From the NCBI RefSeq assembly GCF_038433135.1, contig NZ_JBCDMV010000008.1, positions 186,001 through 250,000 of the forward strand: a stretch of DNA of 64,000 nucleotides. The letters run 5' to 3'. The notes below the pieces were generated by a model, which was not told where the DNA came from, did not search any database, and saw only the letters and a list, made by a program, of their open reading frames with translations. This DNA is from Luteococcus sp038433135. Its GTDB lineage: Bacteria; Actinomycetota; Actinomycetes; Propionibacteriales; Propionibacteriaceae. Both the position numbers and the translations under genes were made by a program. Shown here one piece after another: positions 53,316 to 62,160 of the stretch; position 1 is the first letter of the stretch, and each line of letters begins with the position of its first letter.

Positions 53316-54800
53316 GTGAAAATGCAGCCGGGACGCCCGGACGACGACTCCTTCGGCCCCGGGATCAGCGCGGAGGACATGGCCACCACCCTGCGCGTCC
53401 TCGACGAGCTGGCGGCGTTGGAGCTGGAACACCCGGACCAGATCGCCTTCAAGCAGGCCGTCAACCGGATGAACCGCACCATCCGACACCGGCGCAAGCG
53501 CGTCGCCCGTCAGCCGATCGAGGATCATGACAATGCGATCCTGGAGTTGACCGCCACCGGTTCCCCGGCGCGGATCGACGACGAAACCGCCGGCATCCCG
53601 TTGGTCTCGCACGCCCCCGGCGCCATTGCCGGTGAGCTGAAGGAGCCGCGCGCCTGCTACATCTGCAAGACCGACTACACCCAGGTGGACGCCTTCTACC
53701 ACTGGCTCTGCCCTCAGTGTGCGGCCTTCAGCCACACCAAGCGGGACCAGCGCTGCGACCTGTCCGGCCGGCGGGCCTTGCTGACCGGTGGCCGGGCGAA
53801 GATCGGCATGTACATCGCCCTTCGCCTGCTGCGCGACGGGGCCGAGCTGACCATCACCACCCGCTTCCCGCACGACGCCGCCCGACGCTTCGGCTCTCTG
53901 CCGGACAGCGCCGAGTGGATCGATCGATTGAGCATCGTCGGGATCGACCTGCGCGACCCCACCCAGGTGGTCAGTCTGGCCGACGAGGTCGCCGCCGCCG
54001 GGCCCCTGGACATCCTGATCAACAATGCCGCCCAGACCGTGCGTCGCTCGCCCGGCGCCTATTCGCACCTGGTGGAGGGCGAGAAGGCCGCGCTGCCCAG
54101 TGACCTGCGGCTGCCCAAGATGCTCACCTTCGACCGGATCAGCGAGGCGCACCCGGCCGCCCTGGTGGGCGCCGGAGCCGGGCTGTCCGGCGAGCTGGCC
54201 AGCCAGTCGGCGGCCCAGATGACCGCGCTGGCACTGCAGGCCGGCAATGCGTCCCTGGAGAAGCACCTGGCCGGCACCGCCATCGACGCCGGCGGGTTGC
54301 TGCCCGATCTGGCGCACAGCAATTCCTGGACCAAGACGGTCGACGAGGTGGATCCGTTGGAGATGTTGGAGGTCCAGCTGTGCAACGCGACCGCCCCCTT
54401 CATCCTGATCAGTCGGCTGCGCGACGCGATGCGGGCCAGCACCGCCCGTCGCAAGTATGTGGTGAACGTCTCCGCGATGGAGGGCCAGTTCGGGCGTCGC
54501 TACAAGGGCGCCGGGCATCCCCACACCAACATGGCCAAGGCCGCGTTGAACATGCTGACCCGCACCAGCGCGCAGGAGATGTTCGAGACCGACCAGATCC
54601 TGATGACCGCCGTCGACACCGGCTGGATCACCGACGAGCGTCCGCACGAGCAGAAACTGAGCATCGCCGCCGAGGGCTGGCATGCCCCGCTGGACCTTGT
54701 GGACGGCGCCGCCCGCGTCTATGACCCCGTCGTGATGGGTGAGCGCGGCACCGATCTGTACGGCGTCTTCCTCAAGGACTACCAGCCGTTTGCCTGGTAA
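53316..54800 (+). CDS. SDR-family oxidoreductase with an N-terminal zinc knuckle
   Basis: A 494-aa protein about twice the size of a classical SDR. Residues 1-110 are helical; CYIC (C114, C117) and CPQC (C132, C135) form a probable zinc knuckle. The Rossmann domain follows with LTGGRAKIGMYIALR (157-171) and NNAAQT. The usual YxxxK site reads TNMAK: the lysine is kept but threonine replaces the catalytic tyrosine. A long insertion of about 90 residues, Ala/Gly-rich, separates the NNAAQ motif and the catalytic serine (VNVSAMEG). It may act on an unusual substrate or not be a dehydrogenase. It starts with GTG 6 nt after TAGAAT. Confidence 0.75.
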   Translation: MKMQPGRPDDDSFGPGISAEDMATTLRVLDELAALELEHPDQIAFKQAVNRMNRTIRHRRKRVARQPIEDHDNAILELTATGSPARIDDETAGIPLVSHAPGAIAGELKEPRACYICKTDYTQVDAFYHWLCPQCAAFSHTKRDQRCDLSGRRALLTGGRAKIGMYIALRLLRDGAELTITTRFPHDAARRFGSLPDSAEWIDRLSIVGIDLRDPTQVVSLADEVAAAGPLDILINNAAQTVRRSPGAYSHLVEGEKAALPSDLRLPKMLTFDRISEAHPAALVGAGAGLSGELASQSAAQMTALALQAGNASLEKHLAGTAIDAGGLLPDLAHSNSWTKTVDEVDPLEMLEVQLCNATAPFILISRLRDAMRASTARRKYVVNVSAMEGQFGRRYKGAGHPHTNMAKAALNMLTRTSAQEMFETDQILMTAVDTGWITDERPHEQKLSIAAEGWHAPLDLVDGAARVYDPVVMGERGTDLYGVFLKDYQPFAW

Positions 54801-54872
54801 ACGATCCCTGTGGTGCTGGGTCACCCGTCGAGAGTGCGGGGGTGGCGCCACCCCGCAGCAGATGGTTTCAGG

Positions 54873-54894
54873 GGCAGCCGCTCCAGCGGCTGCC
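54873..54894. repeat. Perfect short hairpin after the SDR gene
   Basis: GGCAGCCGCT-CC-AGCGGCTGCC, a perfect 10-bp stem with a 2-nt spacer. No T-run follows, so it is at most a weak terminator. Confidence 0.45.
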
Positions 54895-54956
54895 GGTGGC
54901 AGCAACGGCTGCGCGGTGTGGGCCGGCGCCTGCCCCGGCGGTGCCAGAATGGATGC

Positions 54957-55283
54957 ATGTCCACCGACGGCAGGCACTCCGACGCTGCCCTGGGCGGCGT
55001 CTGGGATCTACCCCATCACCAGCCGCTGCCGCCCCAGCCCGACATCCACGGCCACACGCCGCGCACCGAGCAATTGAGCCATGAGGTGGCCGTGGTGCAG
55101 CACATTCCCGTCGACGCGCAGAACCTGGGTCTGACCGATCTCACCGCCCCGGGTCTTGCCATGGCGACGTCCCTGAACTCCGAGCGGCGTCGTCACCGGC
55201 TGGTGGCCAAGCTCTTCCTGGCCTTCCTGCTGATCCCGCTGGCCTTCAGCCTGGTCGGGCTCGTGGTCAACCTGCTGGGGTGA
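54957..55283 (+). CDS. Small single-pass membrane protein, unknown
   Basis: A 108-aa protein with one C-terminal membrane helix (LVAKLFLAFLLIPLAFSLVGLVVNLLG), so tail-anchored. The N-terminal 75 residues are histidine- and proline-rich (HHQPLPPQPDIHGH). No family recognised. The ATG at 54957 has CAGAAT 6 nt upstream, a degenerate -10 box, and no ribosome binding site. It is convergent with the secreted FG-GAP gene. Confidence 0.55.
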   Translation: MSTDGRHSDAALGGVWDLPHHQPLPPQPDIHGHTPRTEQLSHEVAVVQHIPVDAQNLGLTDLTAPGLAMATSLNSERRRHRLVAKLFLAFLLIPLAFSLVGLVVNLLG

Positions 55284-55328
55284 CGGAGGAGGGGCGTGGC
55301 ACCGCGGTCACGCCCCCCACTCACCACG

Positions 55329-56432
55329 TCAGGCCAGCAGCCGGATCTGGTTCCAGCGGGTTCCGATCTGTTGCCCGGCGTACCAGCGCCCACCTGCATT
55401 GAGGTACTTGTACAGGTTGCCGTCGATGCGACGAGCAATCAGGTCGGAGTTCCAGTCACCGTCCAGGCTTCCCGGCGACGACACCAAACTCATCGCCTTC
55501 CAGCCACTACCGATCGTTGCGTGGTTGCCCATGTCGTCGTAGTCCCTGAGCTGCCGCCAGGTGAGGAACAACCACGGCTGCATCAGACCCGATTCCTCGA
55601 TGGAGATCACATCCGCGATGGAATCACCATCGAAGTCGCGAACTCCAATCGCCTTCGGCTCGTAGAACCAGGACTCCGTCAAAGCCGACCACTCGTTCAC
55701 CTTGCCCTCGTACAGCGGCACACCCCAGAGGTACCTGTCTGGCGCTCCGACGAGAAGTACCGGGGCGCCGAAGAACAGCGCATTGTTGGCAGGCAGCACG
55801 GCGAAACTCTTGTGGCCACCAAGGCCCTTCGCCACTTGGACACCGGCCCCGAACTTGCCCTGTCCCCGGTTGGGATAGCGCCAGAGAGTCCCATTGCGAT
55901 GCAGTGCAAAGAGGTAGTTTCCTCGGCGGCCATTGACGCTGACATCGTCCACCTGCTGCATCCACACCATGTTGTTCCAGCCGCTGCCCGCCTTGACCCC
56001 GCTGGCCAGCCCGGTGGAGGTCGTGCGGTAGTAGTAGAGCGCGCCGGTGCCTGCCTGGATGCCCAGCACGTCGGAGCGTCCGTCGCCATTCTGGTCCCCC
56101 GGCGTGCGGCGCTGGGGCCACCCGGCACGGCATGGCTTCACCGTGACTCGCCCATAGGCCTCCGATCTGGCACTGCTGGCGTGCCAGACATAGGTCCCGG
56201 CGGGAAGGTTCTTGGTGACGCTCGTCTGGCCCTTGCCCAGCTTGACGGAGAACGCGCCGTTGTCCGCCGAAACCTCCTGGATTCCCGCTTTCGTGGCGGT
56301 GTTCTTGATCTTCACCATCCCGCAGGTGGGGGACGAGATGCTGGTTTCGCTCGCGGCCTGTGCGGGCGGGGCGGAGGCGAGGGCTGCCAGCCCCAGCACT
56401 GCCGCTGTGATCAGGGAACATGCCTTGTTCAT
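55329..56432 (-). CDS. Secreted FG-GAP/VCBS repeat protein
   Basis: A 367-aa protein with a Sec signal peptide (cleavage after AQA, about residue 26). A domain of about 75 residues follows, then a WYAG/FG-GAP-like beta-propeller: DQNGDGRSDVLGIQ and DFDGDSIADVIS are calcium-binding FG-GAP loops, with further blades GKFGAGVQVAKGLGG and GDWNSDLIARRIDGNLYKYLN. Such propellers bind sugars or surface ligands in extracellular enzymes, but no catalytic domain is attached here. AGAGGCAGG precedes the ATG at 56432. The gene uses A/T more than its neighbours, hinting at transfer. Confidence 0.75.
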   Translation of the reverse strand: MNKACSLITAAVLGLAALASAPPAQAASETSISSPTCGMVKIKNTATKAGIQEVSADNGAFSVKLGKGQTSVTKNLPAGTYVWHASSARSEAYGRVTVKPCRAGWPQRRTPGDQNGDGRSDVLGIQAGTGALYYYRTTSTGLASGVKAGSGWNNMVWMQQVDDVSVNGRRGNYLFALHRNGTLWRYPNRGQGKFGAGVQVAKGLGGHKSFAVLPANNALFFGAPVLLVGAPDRYLWGVPLYEGKVNEWSALTESWFYEPKAIGVRDFDGDSIADVISIEESGLMQPWLFLTWRQLRDYDDMGNHATIGSGWKAMSLVSSPGSLDGDWNSDLIARRIDGNLYKYLNAGGRWYAGQQIGTRWNQIRLLA

Positions 56433-56555
56433 GGGTACCTGCCTCTGTACGGGGGATGGAGCACTGGTCCGCGTCGATGTCAGTGAACACCGGCAGCGGC
56501 ACATCTGACAAGGATGTGCACCAGCCACTGGACCCTCGTCCAAACATCAGACCAG

Positions 56556-57914
56556 TCAGCGGCCCAGCAGCCTCTTGATCGTCGCCAGCCGGTCCTTGAT
56601 CTGGGCCTCGTTGCCGTGATCGGTGGGCTGGTAGTACTCGGCGTCGGCCAGTTCGTCGGGCAGGTACTGCTGCTTGGCGACGGCGTGCGGGGCGTCGTGG
56701 GCGTAGACATAGCCCTTGCCATGGCCCAGTTGCTGGGCGCCGGAATAGTGGGCGTCGCGCAGATGGGGCGGAACCAGACCCACCCGGCCGGCGGCAACAT
56801 CGGCCCGGGCCGCCCCGATCGCGGTGGTGACCGCATTGGACTTGGGGGCAGTGGCGGCGGCAATCGTGGCATGGGCCAGGGTGAGCTGTGCCTCCGGCAT
56901 GCCGATCAGCTGCACGGCCTGGGCGGCGGCGACGCAGGTCTGCAGCACCGACGGCGCGGCCATGCCGATGTCCTCGCTGGCGCTGATGATCAGCCGGCGG
57001 GCGATGAAGCGCGGATCCTCCCCCGCCTCCAGCATCCGCGCCAGGTAGTGCAGGGAGGCGTCGACGTCGGAGCCGCGCACGCTCTTGATGAAGGCGCTGA
57101 TCACGTCGTAATGCTGATCACCGTCCTTGTCATAGCGCAGCGCGGCCCGGTCGACGGACTTCTCCACGATCTCGGGGGTGATCTCGGTGGAAGCGACGGC
57201 ATCCGCCCCGGCGGCGGACTCCTCCAGATAGGTCAATGAACGACGGGCGTCGCCCCCGGCCAGCCGGATGATGGTGGAGCGCGCCTCCTCATCCAGTTGG
57301 TAGCGCCCGGCCAGGCCGCGCTCGTCGGACAGGCCGCGGTCCACCAGGGTGCCGATGTCGTCGTCGGTGAGCGGTTTGAGGGTGAGCAGCAGGGAGCGGG
57401 AGAGCAGCGGCGAGATCACCGAGAAGCTCGGGTTCTCCGTGGTGGCGGCAATGAGGGTGACCAGCCGGTTCTCGACGGCGGGCAGCAGCACGTCCTGCTG
57501 GGCCTTGCTGAAGCGGTGCACCTCGTCGACGAAGAGCACGGTGGCCCGGCCCATCGCGAGTTCGCGTCGGGCCAGGTCCAGCTCCGCGCGCACCTCCTTG
57601 ACGCCGGCGGTGACGGCGCTGATCTCCACGAAGCGACGGTTGGTGGCGTGCGAGACCACCGACGCGATGGTGGTCTTGCCCACGCCCGGCGGCCCCCACA
57701 GGAAGACGCTCATCGCGGTGTTCCCCTCGGCCAGCCGGCGCAGCGGGGAGCCGGGGCCCAACAGGTGCTGCTGGCCAACGATCTCGTCGATGGTGCGCGG
57801 CCGCAGCCGCACGGCAAGGGGCAGCTGGCCGTGGGTGGCACCGCCGAGGGTGCCGCCCACCACCGGCTGGCCGCCGGCCGGGCCGTGGATCTCGCCGAAG
57901 AGGTCTTCGCTCAC
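56556..57914 (-). CDS. rarA: Replication-associated recombination protein A
   Basis: A 452-aa AAA+ clamp-loader-like ATPase (MgsA/RarA/WRNIP1 family): Walker A GPPGVGKTT near residue 74, Walker B VLFVDEVHRF, sensor TTENPSF, and the RarA C-terminal domain (HYDVISAFIKSVRGSDVDASLHYLARML). It acts at stalled replication forks. It starts with GTG in a GTGA overlap with the dienelactone hydrolase stop. Confidence 0.95.
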   Translation of the reverse strand: MSEDLFGEIHGPAGGQPVVGGTLGGATHGQLPLAVRLRPRTIDEIVGQQHLLGPGSPLRRLAEGNTAMSVFLWGPPGVGKTTIASVVSHATNRRFVEISAVTAGVKEVRAELDLARRELAMGRATVLFVDEVHRFSKAQQDVLLPAVENRLVTLIAATTENPSFSVISPLLSRSLLLTLKPLTDDDIGTLVDRGLSDERGLAGRYQLDEEARSTIIRLAGGDARRSLTYLEESAAGADAVASTEITPEIVEKSVDRAALRYDKDGDQHYDVISAFIKSVRGSDVDASLHYLARMLEAGEDPRFIARRLIISASEDIGMAAPSVLQTCVAAAQAVQLIGMPEAQLTLAHATIAAATAPKSNAVTTAIGAARADVAAGRVGLVPPHLRDAHYSGAQQLGHGKGYVYAHDAPHAVAKQQYLPDELADAEYYQPTDHGNEAQIKDRLATIKRLLGR

Positions 57915-58711
57915 AGTGTGCGGCTGGCCGGGACGCGGTCGATCTCGTCGGGGTGGTGCTCCAGCAGCCAGACATAGGTCTCCCGCCAGGCATCCTCGCT
58001 GGCTTGGGCATGGTGGAAGATCGGCAGCGGATTGTCGAAGGCGTGCCCGGCCCCCGGCCAGGAGCTGAACTCAACGTCGGCCCCCTGGGTGACCACCTGG
58101 TGGATCTGTTGCACGGTGGCGAAGGGCACGTACTCGTCGGCCTCCCCGAAGTGGTGCAGGCTGGGCACCTGCACGACGGGGATGCTGTTCACCAGATCGG
58201 GAAGCGCGGAGCCGTAGTAGGAGACCAGCGCGTCGGCCCGGCTGGCCCCCTCGACGTCGGAACAGGCGGCGTAGGCCAGGCCACCGCCGTAGCAGAAGCC
58301 CAGCAGCGCCACCCGGCCACCCGCCTCGGTCCCCCCGCCCACCTCGGGGCGATCGCGCAGAGCCGCGACGCAGGCGCGGATGTCGGCCACCGTCTCGTCC
58401 CACGGGTTGCGGCCCAGCAGGTCCATCGCGTGCGGCATGGCGTCGGGCTCGTCACCCTGCAGCACGTCGCCGCCGATCCGCCAGTACAGGTTGGGCACCA
58501 GCACCGTCCAGCCCTTGTCCGCCAGATCCGCGGCGCGCTGCAGGAGGTAGTTGCTGACGCCGAAGATCTCCTGCACCAGCACGATTCCGGCACCCGTCCC
58601 ACCCTCGGGGTGGAAGATCCGGGCGGGAATCCGGCCGTCGGCCACGTCGATGCTGGTCTCGGTCATGGTGACGCCGGTCGTGGCCTCCCAGGCCCTGGGC
58701 AGGATGCTCAC
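57911..58711 (-). CDS. Dienelactone hydrolase family protein
   Basis: About 266 aa. The alpha/beta-hydrolase of DLH type has the nucleophile in GFCYGGGLAY (cysteine), acid in the GEADEYVPF region and histidine in PGAGHAFDNP. Relatives hydrolyse dienelactones or other cyclic esters. Start GTG 58711 is preceded by GAGGAG and overlaps the phosphatase stop (GTGA). The ATG at 58666 is the alternative, and matches the family's typical N-terminus better. It is coupled to rarA downstream, though no functional link is known. Confidence 0.85.
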   Translation of the reverse strand: MSILPRAWEATTGVTMTETSIDVADGRIPARIFHPEGGTGAGIVLVQEIFGVSNYLLQRAADLADKGWTVLVPNLYWRIGGDVLQGDEPDAMPHAMDLLGRNPWDETVADIRACVAALRDRPEVGGGTEAGGRVALLGFCYGGGLAYAACSDVEGASRADALVSYYGSALPDLVNSIPVVQVPSLHHFGEADEYVPFATVQQIHQVVTQGADVEFSSWPGAGHAFDNPLPIFHHAQASEDAWRETYVWLLEHHPDEIDRVPASRTL

Positions 58712-59550
58712 ATCTTCTCCTCGATCAATTTGGCGCGTAGTGCGGCGGCGTCCTCGTCGGTCCAGCCATGCTGCCGCAGCCACGCCGCGACACCGCTCTG
58801 CTCCGGCGTACCGTACTCCTCGTCGAGCGCCTGCAGCAGCATCCGCATCGTGGCCGCCGGGGTGGTCTGGTCGGCCACCTGCTGACCGGCCATGTCCTCA
58901 CGGTAGGTCTCGGTGCTGGCCAGCCGGTTGAAGATCAGCTCGATCCGCTGGTTGGTGGCGTCGTAGTCGGCGATGATCGCCTCCCGGTCGACGCCCACCT
59001 CGGTCAGGGACATCGCGATGATGGTGCCGGTGCGGTCCTTGCCGGCGGCACAGTGCACCAGCACCGCGCCGGGAGCGTACGCGATCGCCCGGACGGCGGC
59101 CAGGACATGATCCGGGCGGGCGTTCAGGTAGCCGAAGTAGTGGTTGGCCAGGTGCACCTCATGGCTGGTGTTCTGCCGTTCCAGCACCGTCTCCTCGTCC
59201 TGCCAGGGCAGTTGGTTCGGCTCGGGATCGTCGTCGTCGGGGATGCCGTGTTCGTCGGCGTCCTCGCGGTACAGGGTGAGTTCGTGGAAGGTGAGCGGCT
59301 CGGCCTTGAGCGGTCCGTCGCCCGTGCTGGCGCGCTCCGCATCGGTGCGCAGGTCGACGACGTCGGTCACCCCGAACTCGTCCACCAGGCGGCGCACGGA
59401 TTCCGGCGGCAGGTCCTGAAGGTTGTCGGTACGGATGACGGCGCCATGCCGGGTGACTCCCCCGTCGGATGTCGGCTTCCCGCCGATGTCTCGCATGTTC
59501 ACCACGCCCGGCAGGTCGATCCACGTGATCGGGGGTAGGTCAGCGTTCAT
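58708..59550 (-). CDS. Tyrosine-protein phosphatase (DUF/PtpB-like)
   Basis: A 280-aa protein of the tyrosine/lipid phosphatase family (PtpB/SptP-like). The active-site P-loop HCAAGKDRTG has catalytic Cys and Arg, and NMRDIGGKPTSDG near the start (IDLPGVVNMRD) is a family hallmark. The KDR variant of CX5R is typical of MptpB-like dual-specificity phosphatases. TAGCGT lies 7 nt before the ATG at 59550. It overlaps the DLH start downstream. Confidence 0.9.
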   Translation of the reverse strand: MNADLPPITWIDLPGVVNMRDIGGKPTSDGGVTRHGAVIRTDNLQDLPPESVRRLVDEFGVTDVVDLRTDAERASTGDGPLKAEPLTFHELTLYREDADEHGIPDDDDPEPNQLPWQDEETVLERQNTSHEVHLANHYFGYLNARPDHVLAAVRAIAYAPGAVLVHCAAGKDRTGTIIAMSLTEVGVDREAIIADYDATNQRIELIFNRLASTETYREDMAGQQVADQTTPAATMRMLLQALDEEYGTPEQSGVAAWLRQHGWTDEDAAALRAKLIEEKM

Positions 59551-59557
59551 GCGCCCC

Positions 59558-59563
59558 ACGCTA
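59558..59563 (-). promoter_or_regulatory. Probable -10 box of the phosphatase operon, leaderless
   Basis: TAGCGT on the reverse strand, seven bases, then the ATG at 59550. The operon continues through the DLH gene and rarA. Confidence 0.45.
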
Positions 59564-59627
59564 CCGTGCCGGATCGACCGTCGGTTTCACCCCTTGGGCG
59601 TGCAGTCCGGAGCGCCCCCGCGAGGCA

Positions 59628-59664
59628 GCTGCGCCCCGCATGCCGAAGGCATGCGGGGCGCAGC
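59628..59664 (-). terminator. Strong hairpin after aspS
   Basis: A perfect 17-bp stem (59628-59644 with 59648-59664) and a 3-nt loop lie 13 nt beyond the aspS stop. There is no T-tract, so it could be a terminator or an mRNA 3'-end stabiliser. Confidence 0.6.
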
Positions 59665-59677
59665 CACAACGGGGTGA

Positions 59678-61525
59678 TCAGCTCTGGTCGGCGGGCTTGG
59701 CCTTCTGGTCCGCGGCCCCTGCTTTCTCGGCGTCCTTCTTCTCGGACCCATCCTTCTTCTCCGGCTTCGCGTCCACGCCGGCCTCCTTGCGCTGCTGCGG
59801 CGTGATCGGCGCCGGGGCGGCGGTCAGCGGGTCGAAGCCACCACCGGACTTCGGGAAGGCGATCACGTCGCGGATGGTCTCGAAACCGCCCAGCAGCATC
59901 ACCAGACGGTCCAGGCCGAAGGCGATGCCGCCGTGCGGCGGGGCGCCGAAGGCGAAGGCGTCCAGCAGGAAGCCGAACTTCTCCTTGGCCTCCTCCTCGC
60001 TGATACCCATCACGTTGAAGACGCGCTGCTGCACATCGGGCCGGTGGATACGGATCGAGCCGCCGCCCACCTCGTTGCCATTGCAGACGAAGTCGTAGCC
60101 ATAGGACAGTGCGGAGCCCGGGTCGGTGTCGAAATTGTCCAGGTGCTCCGGCTTGGGCGAGGTGAAGGCGTGGTGCACGGCCGTCCACTTCGAGTTGCCC
60201 AGCGCCACGTCGCCGGAAGCAGTGGCAGCAGCGGTGGACTTGAACATCGGGGCGTCGACCACCCACAGGAAGCTCCAGGCGTCCTCGTCGATCAGCCCGC
60301 AGCGCTTGCCGATCTCCAGGCGTGCGGCGCCCAGCAGTTCCTGCGAGCTCTCGCGCTCGCCGGCGGCGAAGAAGATGCAGTCGCCGGGCTTGGCGCCTGC
60401 GGCCTCGGCGATGCCGGCCTTCTCCGTCTCGGAGATGTTCTTGGCGACCGGGCCGCCCAGCTCGCCGTCCTCGCCGACGGTGATGTAGGCCAGACCCTTG
60501 GCGCCGCGCTGCTTGGCCCACTCCTGCCAGGCGTCGAACTGGCGACGGGGCTGCCCGGCACCGCCGGGCATCACGACGCAGCCGACGTAGGGGTTCTGGA
60601 AAACGCGGAAGGGCGTCTCGGAGAAGAACTCGGTCACCTCACGGATCGGGTTGTCGAAGCGCAGGTCGGGCTTGTCCGAGCCGTAGTTGTCCATGGCGTC
60701 GTGCCAGGTCATCCGCGGCAGCGGGGTGGGCATCTCGACGCCGATCAGCTTCCAACACTCGGCCATCACCTTCTCGGCCAGGGCGATCACGTCGTCCTGG
60801 TCGACGAAGCTCATCTCGATGTCGAGCTGGGTGAACTCGGGCTGGCGGTCGGCGCGGAAGTCCTCGTCGCGGTAGCAGCGCGCGATCTGGTAGTAGCGCT
60901 CCATGCCGGCCACCATCAAGAGCTGCTTGAAGAGCTGGGGGCTCTGCGGCAGGGCGTACCAGCTGCCCGGGTGCAGACGGGCCGGCACCAGGAAGTCGCG
61001 GGCACCCTCGGGGGTGGAGCGGGTCAGCGTCGGGGTCTCGACGTCGTAGAACTTCGCCTCGTCGAGCACGCGACGGATGGTGTGGGTCACCTGGGAGCGC
61101 AGCACCATCGCGTCGTGCATGCGGGGCCGACGCAGGTCCAGGTAGCGGTACTTCAGGCGCGCGTCCTCGCCGACGCCGGTGCGCTCGTCGATCTGGAAGG
61201 GCAGCGTCGCGGCAGCGTTCAGCACCTCGAGCTCGCGGATGGCGACCTCGATCTCACCGGTGGCGATGTTCGGGTTGATGTTCTCCTCGGTCCGGGCGTC
61301 GACGACGCCGGTCACCTTGATGCAGAACTCGTTGCGCAGGTCGTGGATGCCGGCCTTGGCCAGGTACTCGTCGCGCACGACGACCTGGCAGATGCCCGAG
61401 GCGTCGCGCAGGTCGATGAAGGCCACGCCGCCGTGGTCACGCCGCTTGGCGACCCATCCGGCGAGGGTGACAGTGGTTCCGACGTCGGCCTTGGACAGGA
61501 TCCCGGCCTCATGGGTGCGCAGCAT
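59678..61525 (-). CDS. aspS: Aspartyl-tRNA synthetase
   Basis: A 615-aa class II synthetase of the bacterial type: N-terminal OB fold (GWVAKRRDHGGVAFIDLRDASG), motif 2 (CYRDEDFRADRQPEFTQLDIEMSF), GAD insertion domain, and motif 3 (GIAFGLDRLVMLLGG). The C-terminal 35 residues after the catalytic core are a low-complexity Lys/Glu/Ala tail. It may be discriminating or charge tRNA-Asn as well, depending on gatCAB, which is not in this window. AAAGGA precedes the ATG. Confidence 0.96.
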   Translation of the reverse strand: MLRTHEAGILSKADVGTTVTLAGWVAKRRDHGGVAFIDLRDASGICQVVVRDEYLAKAGIHDLRNEFCIKVTGVVDARTEENINPNIATGEIEVAIRELEVLNAAATLPFQIDERTGVGEDARLKYRYLDLRRPRMHDAMVLRSQVTHTIRRVLDEAKFYDVETPTLTRSTPEGARDFLVPARLHPGSWYALPQSPQLFKQLLMVAGMERYYQIARCYRDEDFRADRQPEFTQLDIEMSFVDQDDVIALAEKVMAECWKLIGVEMPTPLPRMTWHDAMDNYGSDKPDLRFDNPIREVTEFFSETPFRVFQNPYVGCVVMPGGAGQPRRQFDAWQEWAKQRGAKGLAYITVGEDGELGGPVAKNISETEKAGIAEAAGAKPGDCIFFAAGERESSQELLGAARLEIGKRCGLIDEDAWSFLWVVDAPMFKSTAAATASGDVALGNSKWTAVHHAFTSPKPEHLDNFDTDPGSALSYGYDFVCNGNEVGGGSIRIHRPDVQQRVFNVMGISEEEAKEKFGFLLDAFAFGAPPHGGIAFGLDRLVMLLGGFETIRDVIAFPKSGGGFDPLTAAPAPITPQQRKEAGVDAKPEKKDGSEKKDAEKAGAADQKAKPADQS

Positions 61526-61576
61526 GCGTATTCCTTTCTGGGCCGCGCATAGACGGTGCGCGGCTGAGCAGCCTCC

Positions 61577-61606
61577 AGCCTAGGGCATGCCCCCGACAGT
61601 ACTCGA
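61577..61606 (-). promoter_or_regulatory. Possible promoter of aspS
   Basis: On the reverse strand TCGAGT (61606-61601), an 18-nt spacer and TAGGCT (61582-61577), about 50 nt upstream of the aspS ATG. The -35 is weak. Confidence 0.35.
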
Positions 61607-61635
61607 CCGACTTTCCGGCCGGGGTGGCCGACGGT

Positions 61636-62151
61636 TCAGCGACCGGCAGACCTCAACCGCTCGACGCATTCCCGCAGCAGCGCCAGCCCGGGTTCCAGGC
61701 CCCGCACCGTGACCAGGCGCACCAGCAGCAACCCGTGTTCGCACAGCACGGCGTCGATCCGCTGGTCGCGGTGAGCCAGGTGCAGCGGCGCGTCCAGCAC
61801 CTCGGGCAGGGTGCCCTCCACCCCGTCGGCGGTCACCGCGAAGGCAGTCCCTTGCGGCACCCGCGCGGCCAGCAGCCAGCGCTGCCGGTGGGCGTGTCCG
61901 ACGGGCAATTCCTCCACCACCAGCTCCACCGGCAGGCCGTCGGCCAGCGCGCGGTAGCAGCGCCGGGCGTGCCCGACAGTCTGCGAACCGAAACTGCGCC
62001 CCTCCAGCCGGAAGACGTCAACCCAGTGCACGAAGTCGTGGTCGGCGATGAAGTGGTGCACCAGGTCTCGGCGGCGCAGCCACCAGAAGAAGCTCACCAG
62101 CACCGTCGTCATGATGGCGACGCCCACCAACGCAACGATGATGGCCTTCAT
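61636..62151 (-). CDS. Membrane-anchored protein of unknown function
   Basis: A 171-aa protein with an N-terminal membrane helix (IIVALVGVAIMTTVLVSFFWWL) followed by a soluble domain rich in His, Leu and Val with no recognised motif. It sits between hisS and aspS on the same strand, 9 nt downstream of hisS, so it is probably co-transcribed. I do not recognise a family. Confidence 0.65.
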   Translation of the reverse strand: MKAIIVALVGVAIMTTVLVSFFWWLRRRDLVHHFIADHDFVHWVDVFRLEGRSFGSQTVGHARRCYRALADGLPVELVVEELPVGHAHRQRWLLAARVPQGTAFAVTADGVEGTLPEVLDAPLHLAHRDQRIDAVLCEHGLLLVRLVTVRGLEPGLALLRECVERLRSAGR

Positions 62152-62160
62152 GCTGGCTCC

